Positions 8,676-16,680 of a DNA stretch of 46,185 bases are shown piece after piece. The DNA is from Akkermansiaceae bacterium. Its GTDB lineage: Bacteria > Verrucomicrobiota > Verrucomicrobiia > Verrucomicrobiales > Akkermansiaceae. The position numbers were made by a program, and so were the translations under genes. Location of the stretch: contig CAIVSK010000317.1 of the NCBI GenBank assembly GCA_903908495.1, positions 1 to 46,185 of the forward strand. The letters run 5' to 3'. Under the pieces are notes generated by a model that saw only the letters and a list, made by a program, of their open reading frames with translations, was not told where the DNA came from and did no database searches. Each line of letters starts with the position of its first letter. The stretch's first letter is position 1.

Positions 8676-9344
8676 TCAGGCCGGGAACTTCCCTTGGATC
8701 GTTTCGTAGGTGGCAAGCAGACTGTGAAATTTTTCACTCTGAATCGCCACGTGGCTGCGCAGCGCGTCTGCGGCGGTGACCGCGTCACCCGCCTTCATGG
8801 CTGTTAGAATGAGCGTGTGTTCGGCCATTGATTGGGCCATCCGCCCCGGTGCCCGCAGTTGCACCCGGCGAAACGGCCGCAAGCGCTTGGCCAGCCGGCC
8901 CGCCTCGCAGGCCAGGTAGTGGTTGCCGCATGCCTGGTAGATGAGGAAGTGGAATTGCTCGTTATCGTGGTAATAGGCGTCCGAATCCTGCTTCGCGAGG
9001 GCTCGCTCGCAGGCGTTGGCCGCCACCGTCAGTTCGGCGAGTTCCCCTGGCGAAATGCGTTTGGCGGTGAGGCGTCCGCAAATGGCCTCCAGTTCGGCCA
9101 TGACCTCGAACATTTCCACCAACTCGACAATGCCCGGGTGGCGCGCAAAGGCACCCCGCCGCGGAATGAGTTCGACCAGACCCGAGCCTGCCAACATTCG
9201 CAGCGCCTCGCGCATCGGTGTTCGCGACACGCCGAAGCTGGTGGCCAGCCTCACCTCGTCAAGCCGCTCGCCTTTTTGGAATTCACCCTTGATGATGCGA
9301 TCCTCGAGGTTTTCACGGATTTTGTCGGCGTTGCGGATGCTCAT
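8676..9344 (-). CDS. matR: GntR/FCD regulator of malonate genes (MatR-like)
   Basis: This is a 222-residue FadR-subfamily repressor. The winged helix-turn-helix at about residues 5-70 contains GERLDEVRLATSFGVSRTPM and REALRMLAGSGLVE. The C-terminal FCD ligand domain (about 80-210) has metal-binding-type residues in NEQFHFLIY and AEHTLILTAM and a final RSHV. It diverges from madL-madM-matB, and the TTGTATACAA palindrome lies 48 bp upstream of its start. From memory, this is the operator sequence reported for rhizobial MatR. It therefore probably represses the malonate genes and itself, with malonate or malonyl-CoA as the likely inducer; that inducer is inferred from family knowledge. Confidence 0.82.
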   Translation of the reverse strand: MSIRNADKIRENLEDRIIKGEFQKGERLDEVRLATSFGVSRTPMREALRMLAGSGLVELIPRRGAFARHPGIVELVEMFEVMAELEAICGRLTAKRISPGELAELTVAANACERALAKQDSDAYYHDNEQFHFLIYQACGNHYLACEAGRLAKRLRPFRRVQLRAPGRMAQSMAEHTLILTAMKAGDAVTAADALRSHVAIQSEKFHSLLATYETIQGKFPA

Positions 9345-9392
9345 CCGGCAAGACTAAGCAGCTTCCCCGCATAATTCCAGCCCTCAATTTTT

Positions 9393-9402
9393 TTGTATAC
9401 AA
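9393..9402. promoter_or_regulatory. MatR operator 1 in the matR-madL intergenic region
   Basis: The perfect palindrome TTGTATACAA sits between the divergent matR (start 9344) and madL (start 9472), and pairs extend to TTTGTATACAAA at 9392-9403. The position suits simultaneous control of both directions. The two other copies at 12358 and 12650 support a shared regulator. Confidence 0.82.
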
Positions 9403-9471
9403 AGTCTTGCTGCGGCAGCGAACTGCGCCATGATCCGGCCTTACCTCCAGCACCGCGAACAAACTTTTGTC

Positions 9472-9825
9472 ATGGCAATTTACGGCACTGCACTCCTCTC
9501 CATCTGTCTGATCGCCGGACTGCTTGCTGGGAAATTGCTGGGAATATTGTTAGGTTCACGGACCGACGTGGGCGGCGTCGGCATCGCCATGTTGCTGCTC
9601 ATTGTCGTCACCGACCGGCTCCGCCTGCGTGACCGCCTGAGTGCGCCGACCGCGGCGGGCATTCAATTTTGGAGCTTCATCTACATCCCTGTGGTGGTGG
9701 CGATGGCGGCGACCCTCAACGTGCGGGCAGCGATCCGCGGCGGACCGGCCGCCATCCTCGCCGGAACCCTCGCCGTCATCGCCTGTTTCGCGCTGGTCCC
9801 GCTGCTCAGCCGGGTCCGCAAGTAG
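9472..9825 (+). CDS. madL: Malonate transporter subunit MadL
   Basis: This 117-residue integral membrane protein has four hydrophobic segments. The start MAIYGTALLSICLIAG and the following LLGSRTDVGGVGIAMLLLI match MadL, the small subunit of the sodium-dependent malonate carrier MadLM. The ATG at 9472 is used, although an upstream ATG at 9430 would add fourteen non-conserved residues. It is separated by 10 bp from madM and lies first in the madLM-matB operon, downstream of the TTGTATACAA operator. Confidence 0.86.
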   Translation: MAIYGTALLSICLIAGLLAGKLLGILLGSRTDVGGVGIAMLLLIVVTDRLRLRDRLSAPTAAGIQFWSFIYIPVVVAMAATLNVRAAIRGGPAAILAGTLAVIACFALVPLLSRVRK

Positions 9826-9835
9826 TCCCCCTGCC

Positions 9836-10597
9836 ATGCTCGAAGAACTGCAGGAAATTCTAGTCACCTACTCGCTGATCGGCGCCTTCGCACTCATTGG
9901 CCTGCTGGTCGGGGTGTCCTACTTTGCATCACACAAGTTGACCCGTGGCCGGCTGCACGGCTCGGCCATCGCGTTGTTTTTCGGGTTGTTGCTGGCGTAC
10001 TTCGGCGGCGTGCTCAGCGGGGGGGACAAAGGCCTGGCCGACCTTCCGGGCTGCGCGGGGGTGGGCATTATGGGAGGCGCGATGTTGCGCGATCTGGCCA
10101 TCGTGTCGACCGCCTTCGGGGTGCGCATGGATGAGTTTCGCAAGGCCGGCATCCAAGGAGTTGCCGCCCTGCTGCTAGGCCTGGCGGTTTCCTTCTTCGT
10201 TGGCGCGTGTGTGGCCTATGCCTTTGGCTATCGCGACGCGGTGAGCATGACCACGCTCGGCGCCGGGGCAGCCACCTTCATCGTCGGGCCGGTGACTGGC
10301 AGCGCGCTTGGAGCCAGTTCGGAGCTGCTCGCCCTGAGCGTGGCGGCCGGGCTGGTCAAAGCCATCCTGGTGATGGTCACCACGCCGCTGGTGGCCAAAT
10401 CCATCGGCCTGGACAATCCTCGCAGCGCGCTGATCTTCGGCGGCCTGATGGGCACCACCAGCGGGGTCGCCGGCGGGCTTGCCGCCACCGATCCGGAACT
10501 GGTGCCATACGGCGCGCTGACGGCCACTTTTTATACCGGTCTCGGCTGTCTGCTCGGCCCCTCACTGATGTTTTTCATCATCAAATTGCTTGTCTGA
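9836..10597 (+). CDS. madM: Malonate transporter subunit MadM
   Basis: This 253-residue polytopic membrane protein matches the large MadM subunit of the MadLM malonate carrier. Conserved stretches include LPGCAGVGIMGGAMLRDLAI, GAGAATFIVGPVTGSALGAS and FGGLMGTTSGVAGGLAATDP, and the length is normal for MadM. With MadL it is expected to import malonate with sodium. It lies 10 bp after madL and 50 bp before matB, in the order expected for an uptake-plus-activation operon. Confidence 0.88.
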   Translation: MLEELQEILVTYSLIGAFALIGLLVGVSYFASHKLTRGRLHGSAIALFFGLLLAYFGGVLSGGDKGLADLPGCAGVGIMGGAMLRDLAIVSTAFGVRMDEFRKAGIQGVAALLLGLAVSFFVGACVAYAFGYRDAVSMTTLGAGAATFIVGPVTGSALGASSELLALSVAAGLVKAILVMVTTPLVAKSIGLDNPRSALIFGGLMGTTSGVAGGLAATDPELVPYGALTATFYTGLGCLLGPSLMFFIIKLLV

Positions 10598-10647
10598 CGG
10601 TCGCAGCCCCATCTTTCCCCCCATTTTTTTCCAAAACCCACACCCGA

Positions 10648-12162
10648 ATGCAGGAACTCCCGCTAATTTCGCGCGCCCGCGCTCACGGCCCACGGACCGC
10701 CATCGTGACCGATGGCTCTGCCTACAGCTACCTGGATCTTCTCGACGCCTCGGCGGCGGTTGCCGCCACGTTGCTGCTGGAGAGCCCTGATCTGGCGGAA
10801 GCGCGGGTCGCCTTTCAAGCCCCCGCCGGCTTCACCTATCTGGCCATCCAATGGGGTATCTGGCGGGCGGGCGGCGTCGCCGTGCCGCTCGGTGTGGCGG
10901 CCACCAAGGCGGAATTGGAGCACGCGCTTGCCGATTCGGGCAGCAGCCAGGTGATAGCGATGCGGGCCGGCGCGGAGAACTTTGCTGCGCTTGCCGGCTA
11001 CGCCACGCGGCGCCTGCTTGTGTTTGAGGATCTGGATCTAATGACGGCGGGCGCTTTGCCGCAAATCGCCCCGCAGCGGCGGGCGATGATTTTGTTCACC
11101 AGCGGCACGACCAACCAGCCGAAAGGGGTGGTGACCACCCATGCCAACATCCAGGCGCAGATCGAGTTGTTGGTGGCGGCCTGGGAGTGGCACGCCGATG
11201 ACTGCATCCCGCTGTTTCTGCCGATGCACCACATTCACGGCATCATCAACGTCGCCTGTTGCGCGCTGTGGGCGGGTGCCAGCATCGAATCATTCCCGAA
11301 GTTTGCCATGGACACCCTCCTCGAGCGGGTGGCCGCCGGGGCCTACTCGATCTTCATGGCCGTGCCAACGATCTATGTGAAACTCATTGAGGCCCTCGCC
11401 TCCGACGCCTATCCCGCAGCCATTCGCGAGCCAGTGCTGCGGGGGTTCGGTGCCATGCGGCTGATGGTTTCGGGTTCGGCGGCACTCCCGCCTAGCGTGC
11501 ATGAACGGTGGACCGCGCTGACCGGGCAGCACCTGCTTGAGCGCTACGGCATGTCCGAAACCGGGATGACTCTATCCAATCCGCTGCATGGCGAGCGGCG
11601 TCCGGGTGCGGTCGGCCAAGCGCTGCCTACAGTCGAACTGGGCCTGAAGTCCGAGCAGGGGCAATGGATCACGGAGGACGGCGAGCCCGGAGAGATCCTC
11701 GTCCGCGGGCCCATGGTGTTCCGCGAATACTGGAACAGCCCCGCGATCACCGCAGCGAGCTTTGATCACGGCTGGTTTCGCACCGGCGATCTGGCAGTGA
11801 TGGAAACCGGCTACTACCGGATCATGGGTCGCCTTTCCATCGATATCATCAAAAGCGGTGGCTACAAATTGTCGGCCCTGGAAATTGAAGCCACCCTGCT
11901 CGAGCACCCCGCGATCCGCGAGTGCGCCGTGGTCGGACTCAAAGATGACACTTGGGGTGAGGTGGTCGCCGTCGCCGCCGTGCTCCATGCCGACACCACC
12001 GCCCTGCAACTGGACGAACTCCAGCATTGGAGCAAAGAGCGCCTTTCGCACTACAAACTCCCCAGACGCTTGCTCGTGCTCAATAGTCTCCCCCGCAATG
12101 CCATGGGCAAGGTCACCAAACGGGTGCTCAGCGATGCCATGTGCGCTGCGTCCGCGCCTTGA
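10648..12162 (+). CDS. matB: Malonyl-CoA synthetase (MatB-type AMP-forming ligase)
   Basis: This 504-residue adenylate-forming enzyme should convert malonate, ATP and CoA to malonyl-CoA. The phosphate-binding loop LFTSGTTNQPKGV is at about residues 149-161. The LERYGMSETGM motif is characteristic of malonate-specific synthetases, GWFRTGDLA follows, the hinge is in GRLSIDIIKSGGYK, and the catalytic lysine is in PRNAMGKV near the C-terminus. The start at 10648 gives the usual length. Malonate specificity is inferred from the motif and from the adjacent MadLM carrier and MatR-like repressor. No MatA-type decarboxylase gene follows; instead there are two further operators and a secreted SGNH protein. 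Confidence 0.88.
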   Translation: MQELPLISRARAHGPRTAIVTDGSAYSYLDLLDASAAVAATLLLESPDLAEARVAFQAPAGFTYLAIQWGIWRAGGVAVPLGVAATKAELEHALADSGSSQVIAMRAGAENFAALAGYATRRLLVFEDLDLMTAGALPQIAPQRRAMILFTSGTTNQPKGVVTTHANIQAQIELLVAAWEWHADDCIPLFLPMHHIHGIINVACCALWAGASIESFPKFAMDTLLERVAAGAYSIFMAVPTIYVKLIEALASDAYPAAIREPVLRGFGAMRLMVSGSAALPPSVHERWTALTGQHLLERYGMSETGMTLSNPLHGERRPGAVGQALPTVELGLKSEQGQWITEDGEPGEILVRGPMVFREYWNSPAITAASFDHGWFRTGDLAVMETGYYRIMGRLSIDIIKSGGYKLSALEIEATLLEHPAIRECAVVGLKDDTWGEVVAVAAVLHADTTALQLDELQHWSKERLSHYKLPRRLLVLNSLPRNAMGKVTKRVLSDAMCAASAP

Positions 12163-12357
12163 TCCGCCACGGCACTGTTGAGGCGGTCTGTGCCCGTCTC
12201 GGCCCATGGGCGGTGCATGCGCAGCGTCGGTCACAGATCGCCGCTACAACACATCTCAGATCTCTTGCGACAAGTATCCCTGCACGGGCACCCAGCCAAG
12301 CTCCGGATCGCCGATTCCTTGACACAGCCTCCGCGTGGGCTGCCGCAGTGTAGGGCT

Positions 12358-12367
12358 TTGTATACAA
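12358..12367. promoter_or_regulatory. MatR operator 2 downstream of matB
   Basis: TTGTATACAA, extended to TTTGTATACAAA at 12357-12368, is identical over twelve bases to operator 1. It lies 292 bp (centre to centre) upstream of operator 3. It could be an auxiliary site for looping, or it could mark a second promoter for the secreted-protein gene. Confidence 0.75.
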
Positions 12368-12440
12368 ACCCGGGTTTGCTGGCGGCCTCCGCCAGGGCCC
12401 TCGTGGGCTTGCGCGTCAAGCCAAGGCGAGGTGCCCGCAC

Positions 12441-12527
12441 GTGGCTGCCGCGTCTCGCGGAAGGCCGTGACTGCCGCGTCTCGCGGAAGGCCGTGACTGC
12501 CGCGTCTCGCAGCAGGTCATCCGAGTG
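12441..12527. repeat. Interspersed GTCTC-loop hairpin repeat, copy 1 (three units)
   Basis: Three consecutive units of the form CTGCCGC-GTCTC-GCGG/GCAG are separated by AAGGCCGTGA-like linkers, and the element ends GGTCAT-CCGAGTG. The flanks match copies at 34404 and 42654, so this is a dispersed element with one additional hairpin. Stems are slightly imperfect here (GCGGAAG rather than GCGGCAG). Confidence 0.85.
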
Positions 12528-12615
12528 GGGGGGCATTCTGGGCGGCCGCGCTTCAACCGCAGAAAAACGCAGATGGAGAGATATCGCTGATATTCGCGTT
12601 GCCACAACAAAGCAC

Positions 12616-12645
12616 TTGCCATTCCGCCCCTGGCGCTTCTACAAT
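12616..12645 (+). promoter_or_regulatory. Sigma70-like promoter of the secreted SGNH gene
   Basis: A TTGCCA -35 box (12616-12621), an 18-bp spacer and a TACAAT -10 box (12640-12645) precede the gene starting at 12709. The expected transcription start near 12652 falls inside operator 3, a classical arrangement for repression. Confidence 0.6.
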
Positions 12646-12649
12646 TCGC

Positions 12650-12659
12650 TTGTATACAA
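12650..12659. promoter_or_regulatory. MatR operator 3 over the SGNH-gene transcription start
   Basis: TTGTATACAA, extended with a different outer pair to CTTGTATACAAG (12649-12660), begins 4 bp after the -10 box. The change of outer base pair, with symmetry kept, suggests selection on the palindrome rather than simple copying of the whole segment. Confidence 0.78.
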
Positions 12660-12708
12660 GCAGACAGCAGGCGCTGTTTGCGGCAGTCTCTAACCACACG
12701 CCCACTTC

Positions 12709-15700
12709 ATGCCCGCTTCATCCCGTAAATCGTCTCTTGTCGCCGCGCTTGGCCTTGCCATCGTGGCAGGCCTCGCTGCTGGTCCGGCGCGCGCCAGCCT
12801 GCTTGCCTATGATGGCTTTGATGATGCCGCAGGGGCCTCGCTGGTTGGCAAGACCGCGCCGCTGGGCTTCAGTTCCGCCTACACGGCGTTTGGCACGGGG
12901 CCCAACGTCATCTCGCCGGGGGCTGCCTATGCCGGGCTGGCGGTCAGCGGCAACAAGGTTGAGCTGGCCATCGCCAATGCCAACAGCGGGGCGGTGGGAA
13001 TCCTTGCCAATCCTCTCCAAACCGCCGGTAGCAGCGTGTATTTCAGCTATTTGCTGCAAGTGACGGCCGGCAGCGGCTATGCGGGAGTGTCGTTGTTTCA
13101 GGGGGCCGCCGAAACCCTCTATACCGGCAATCGTAGCGGGTATTTCGGGATCGATCCCAAAGGCGGCACCGCAGCCAACTCGGCCACCTCGGTGAGCAAT
13201 CTGTCGCTGCTGGTGTGCCGGGTGGATTTCGCCGCCGCCGGGGCCACCATCCGGCTCTACGTCAATCCCGCTGGGAATGTAGAACCGGCCACCGCCAATG
13301 TGACGGTCACCAAGACAGCGGCACTGACCTACGACCGGATGCGCATCGAGTCGAACAGTGTCGCCGGCATGATCGACGAGTTTCGCCTCGGCACGACCTT
13401 CGCCGACGTCATGCCGGTGGCCGACGTGGTGCCGGTTATTGTTCCCCAACAGGTGCTGGTGCTTGGCTCGTCGGTGGCGGCGGGCACAGGTGCCAGTCAG
13501 ACCAGTGATGCCTGGGCATACCGCTTGCAGGATTTGCTGCAAAACCACGCGCCGCTGGCACCGGGCTCCACGGTGGTGTGGCAGGTGAACAATGCCTCGG
13601 TGGGTGGGGACACCACGCCGAAGGTGTTGGCTCGCTTTCAAGCGGACGTGGTGACGGCCCACCCGGCGACGAAGATGGTCATCATCGCGCTGTCGCTGGC
13701 GAATGAAGGCCTGGTGGGAGCCAGCAACCCGGACGCGGTCTATAACAGCTTTAAGAGCGGCCTGACGCAGATCATCGCGTTGTGCCGTGCTCAAGGCTAC
13801 TACCCGATGCTCAGCCTTGTCTATCCAAACGGGGCGTACACCGCCAACGAGTATGGCTATGTGAAGAAGATGAACCTGCTGCTCAACACCTGGGCTCTGC
13901 CCAGCATCAACTTGCTCGGGGCGATCGATGACGGCTCCGGGCACTGGGCTGCCGGCTACTTTTATGACGGTTACCATCCGAATTCGCTGGGCCACGGCGA
14001 ATTATTCTACGCGGTGGTGCCCTCGCTGTTTGATGCCATCGCGGCAGGCAAGACCAACGGCCCGGTGCTGCAGGGAACCAACGGGTACCTGCGCTTGCAG
14101 CGCGATGCGGCAGCACCCTCGCCGCTGCGTTTCACCCCGTCACAAACGCTGCACTCCTTCACGCTCTCGTTGCGGGCGCGCAGCAGCAACCCGGGGACCA
14201 TCGCCGCAGTGGCAGCCGGGGCCACCCGTGCGACCCTCGAAATGCGCGCCAACTCGCTGGTCTATATCGGTCCCGGGGGGGGCGAAACAAGCATCCCTCT
14301 GACCGCCACCGACGGGCACTGGCATGACGTTGCCTTGTCCCACCGCTATGCCACGGCAACTTCGCTCGTGTTTGTCGATGGGGTGCTCAGCGCGACGGTG
14401 GCCGATAACTACATTCCCGATGGATTCGTGGTCGGCGGCGCGGCCGGCGCGGCCGGCAGGGCGCTGGCACCGCTGCAGGCGGATTTCCAGGATGTTTGCA
14501 TCTATCGGGCCGCCTGGACCCAGGACGAGGCGATGGCGCAGCACGGTGGCGCCCTGCAACAAGCGAGCCTGGAGATTTGTGCGCCGCTGGCGGATGCCGC
14601 GCCGCATGCCGCCGCCGCGCTCGAAAACCGCGCCCAAAGTCTGGCCGTTCTGACGCTCAATACCGCCAACTTCACCGCCCAGTTCGCCACCGCCACTCCG
14701 GACGGCCTGACTGCCGATTCGTTCGTCGCAGGCACCGCCAGTCTGACTTGGAAGGGCCACGGCAGCGGTGGGTTTTCCGTCGAGAGGCGGCGCAGCGGGG
14801 TGGCGGAACCCTGGGTTGCCGTGGGGACCAGAGCGGCAGCCTCGCCCAGTTTCGAGGACAGCGGGTTGGCGGCGGGCGTGAGCTACGATTACCGGGTATC
14901 CGCCCAGGACGGGACGCTGCAAGGCGACTACAGCAACGGGGTGTCGATCACGGCCGGCGGCCAGAGCGCCATCTCCTATCAGGATTGGATCGCGGGCTAT
15001 TTCACCCCTAACATTCCGACCTACCTCATCGACTTCAACACCAACGCCAGTCCCAACTATGGCGGGGTCAAATGGAATACGGTCAACAGTCTGAACAGCG
15101 CCACCGCTTACCCACTATCCGACACCAAGAACAGCAGCGCGGCCGGATACACCATCAAGGTCAGTGATTCCTTTGATCAATTCCGCAGTGACGCCGGCGC
15201 ACCGCTCGCCGATTTTCCGGCCGATGCCCAAACCACCCTGTTCGCCTTGCGCGATGACGTGCCATTGACCGGAAGTTTCACCTTCGGCGGGCTCGATCCC
15301 GCGGCGACCTATGACTTTGCCTTCTTCGCGCGCCGCGGTGCCCTTGTGGCGGGATATGACTACACGGGCACCTACACTTTCACCGGCAGTGGCACCCCGG
15401 TGGTCGTGGTCGTGGACGCCGCATCCAACACCGCCTTGACCAAGGTGTCCGGGTTGAGTTCCACCGCAGCGGGCACCATTACCCTGAAGATCTCGGCGGG
15501 TCCGGGCACGGGTACTGACTTTCCGGTGATCAATTTCATTCAAATGACCCGGGTCAACGGCGATCAAACCTATAACCAAAACATCAAATCCACGAGTGAT
15601 CCGGATGGTGATGGATTCACCAACCTTGAGGAATATGCGCGCAATCTTGACCCCACCAAGGTCGACACCAAGCCGTTCGGCGTGGAGAGTTTCGGCAGGA

Positions 15701-15933
15701 GTGCGTCGGGCACCGCGATGGAGTTGGCGGTCACCAAGAGCCGCCGCGCCCGCGATATCAGTTATGTGCTTGAAAAGTCCGTCAACATGCAGAGCTGGAC
15801 GGTCGACACCGATGCCACCGCCTCGGTCATCAGTCGGGTCGGGGCGCTTGAGACCACCGGATTCAGCAGTCCCGCCACCCATACCGCGGAATTTTTCCGC
15901 GTCCGCATGGCACTGGTGGCCGCTGCTCCGTGA
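12709..15933 (+). CDS. Secreted multidomain SGNH-hydrolase (esterase-like) protein, predicted MatR target
   Basis: This is a 1074-residue exported protein. A signal peptide (residues 1-30, cleavage near ARA-S) is followed by a LamG-like domain beginning AYDGFD, then an SGNH hydrolase at about 249-450. GSS at 253-255 replaces the usual GDS (nucleophile Ser255), ASVGGD is block II, LANEG is block III, and D420-G-Y-H423 is the acid-base pair. A second LamG-like segment (about 480-625), an FnIII-like segment (about 675-745), a beta-rich possible carbohydrate-binding domain, a DPDGDGFTNLEEYA calcium-type segment and a terminal domain complete it. The SGNH fold implies ester cleavage; release of malonate from malonyl esters is my inference from the operator. 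Confidence 0.75.
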   Translation: MPASSRKSSLVAALGLAIVAGLAAGPARASLLAYDGFDDAAGASLVGKTAPLGFSSAYTAFGTGPNVISPGAAYAGLAVSGNKVELAIANANSGAVGILANPLQTAGSSVYFSYLLQVTAGSGYAGVSLFQGAAETLYTGNRSGYFGIDPKGGTAANSATSVSNLSLLVCRVDFAAAGATIRLYVNPAGNVEPATANVTVTKTAALTYDRMRIESNSVAGMIDEFRLGTTFADVMPVADVVPVIVPQQVLVLGSSVAAGTGASQTSDAWAYRLQDLLQNHAPLAPGSTVVWQVNNASVGGDTTPKVLARFQADVVTAHPATKMVIIALSLANEGLVGASNPDAVYNSFKSGLTQIIALCRAQGYYPMLSLVYPNGAYTANEYGYVKKMNLLLNTWALPSINLLGAIDDGSGHWAAGYFYDGYHPNSLGHGELFYAVVPSLFDAIAAGKTNGPVLQGTNGYLRLQRDAAAPSPLRFTPSQTLHSFTLSLRARSSNPGTIAAVAAGATRATLEMRANSLVYIGPGGGETSIPLTATDGHWHDVALSHRYATATSLVFVDGVLSATVADNYIPDGFVVGGAAGAAGRALAPLQADFQDVCIYRAAWTQDEAMAQHGGALQQASLEICAPLADAAPHAAAALENRAQSLAVLTLNTANFTAQFATATPDGLTADSFVAGTASLTWKGHGSGGFSVERRRSGVAEPWVAVGTRAAASPSFEDSGLAAGVSYDYRVSAQDGTLQGDYSNGVSITAGGQSAISYQDWIAGYFTPNIPTYLIDFNTNASPNYGGVKWNTVNSLNSATAYPLSDTKNSSAAGYTIKVSDSFDQFRSDAGAPLADFPADAQTTLFALRDDVPLTGSFTFGGLDPAATYDFAFFARRGALVAGYDYTGTYTFTGSGTPVVVVVDAASNTALTKVSGLSSTAAGTITLKISAGPGTGTDFPVINFIQMTRVNGDQTYNQNIKSTSDPDGDGFTNLEEYARNLDPTKVDTKPFGVESFGRSASGTAMELAVTKSRRARDISYVLEKSVNMQSWTVDTDATASVISRVGALETTGFSSPATHTAEFFRVRMALVAAAP

Positions 15934-15994
15934 CCGGGGCTGCCGGCACGGGGGGGATCGCAAGCCTGGCCGTGTGAGGGGGGGCGTCCAGGTC

Positions 15995-16022
15995 GTCAAT
16001 AATTTCATGTCAATAATTTCAT
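15995..16022. repeat. Perfect 14-bp tandem duplication upstream of the flavin-reductase gene
   Basis: GTCAATAATTTCAT occurs twice back to back without mismatch, an AT-rich island in GC-rich DNA, 66 bp before the next start codon. It could be a regulator binding site or a recent slippage product. Confidence 0.75.
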
Positions 16023-16087
16023 TGGCACCCCCGGCACCGGCTGATATGCTGGCCCACGATCATCGCCCACGGAAAGGAAACGCCGCC

Positions 16088-16630
16088 ATGAAAGAATTGC
16101 CTATCGAGAAAGCCTTCATGTTGATAGAGCCCGGGCCCGTGACACTTGTTACGACCGCAGTCGGGCGCAAGAAGAACATCATGACGATCTCATGGACCCT
16201 GGTGATGGACTTCACCCCGAAGCTCGCATTCGTGACGGGCGGGTGGAACCACTCGTTCCACGCGCTCATGCAAACCCGGGAATGCGTCATCGCCATTCCT
16301 TCCGTCGACATGTCGGAGACCGTGGTTGGGATAGGCACCTGTTCGGGGGCCGATACCGACAAATTCCGCAAGTTCGGGTTGACCCCGGTGAAAGCCAAGG
16401 CGGTCAAGGCACCGCTGATAGCCGAATGCATTGCCAATATCGAATGCCGCGTCATTGACCATGTGAAGCAACACGACCTCTTCGTCCTGGAGGGGGTGCG
16501 GGCGTGGATCGATCCCGATGGCCACAAGCGCCGCACATTCCATGCCGTTGGCGACGGCACCTTTGTGGCGGCCGGCCGGAAGTTCAATCACCGGGCGCTG
16601 ATGGCCGGGAAACTTCCTCCCGGGGTTTGA
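16088..16630 (+). CDS. Flavin-reductase-like (FMN-binding split-barrel) protein
   Basis: This 180-residue protein resembles the flavin reductase-like, FMN-binding split-barrel family. The N-terminal PGPVTLVTTAVGRKKNIMTI leads into WTLVMDFTPKLAFV, the pattern that shapes the flavin pocket, and HSFHALMQTRECVIAIPS is the next conserved block. A good AAGGA lies 9 bp before the ATG at 16088, which decides the start. Such proteins reduce flavin with NAD(P)H or bind FMN in partner oxygenase systems; the partner is not apparent here. It is preceded by a 14-bp tandem repeat and converges on the glycosidase gene 50 bp away. Confidence 0.8.
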   Translation: MKELPIEKAFMLIEPGPVTLVTTAVGRKKNIMTISWTLVMDFTPKLAFVTGGWNHSFHALMQTRECVIAIPSVDMSETVVGIGTCSGADTDKFRKFGLTPVKAKAVKAPLIAECIANIECRVIDHVKQHDLFVLEGVRAWIDPDGHKRRTFHAVGDGTFVAAGRKFNHRALMAGKLPPGV

Positions 16631-16680
16631 GGCGGTCGCTGGCGGCGGGTTGGCGCTATGCATGAGGAGGCAAGATGGCC

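Larger units (their letters stand above)
12163..12708. other. 546-bp regulatory and repeat-bearing intergenic region
   Basis: No gene is evident. The region holds operator 2 (12358-12367), a three-unit hairpin repeat (12441-12527), a promoter (12616-12645) and operator 3 (12650-12659). A perfect TTGACA at 12319-12324 has no matching -10 box. Confidence 0.75.

Noticed and set aside
9370..9375. CATAAT as the -10 box of madL
   Set aside because: There is no -35-like sequence at the right distance, so the madL start site stays undefined.
12319..12324. TTGACA as a promoter for operator 2
   Set aside because: No acceptable -10 box lies 15-19 bp downstream.
12178..12693. Short frame through the matB-SGNH gap
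   Set aside because: It is translated across hairpin repeats, operators and a promoter and has no protein features.
12718..13995. Long minus-strand frame opposite the SGNH gene
   Set aside because: No recognisable domain; the plus strand carries a signal peptide and SGNH motifs in the right order.
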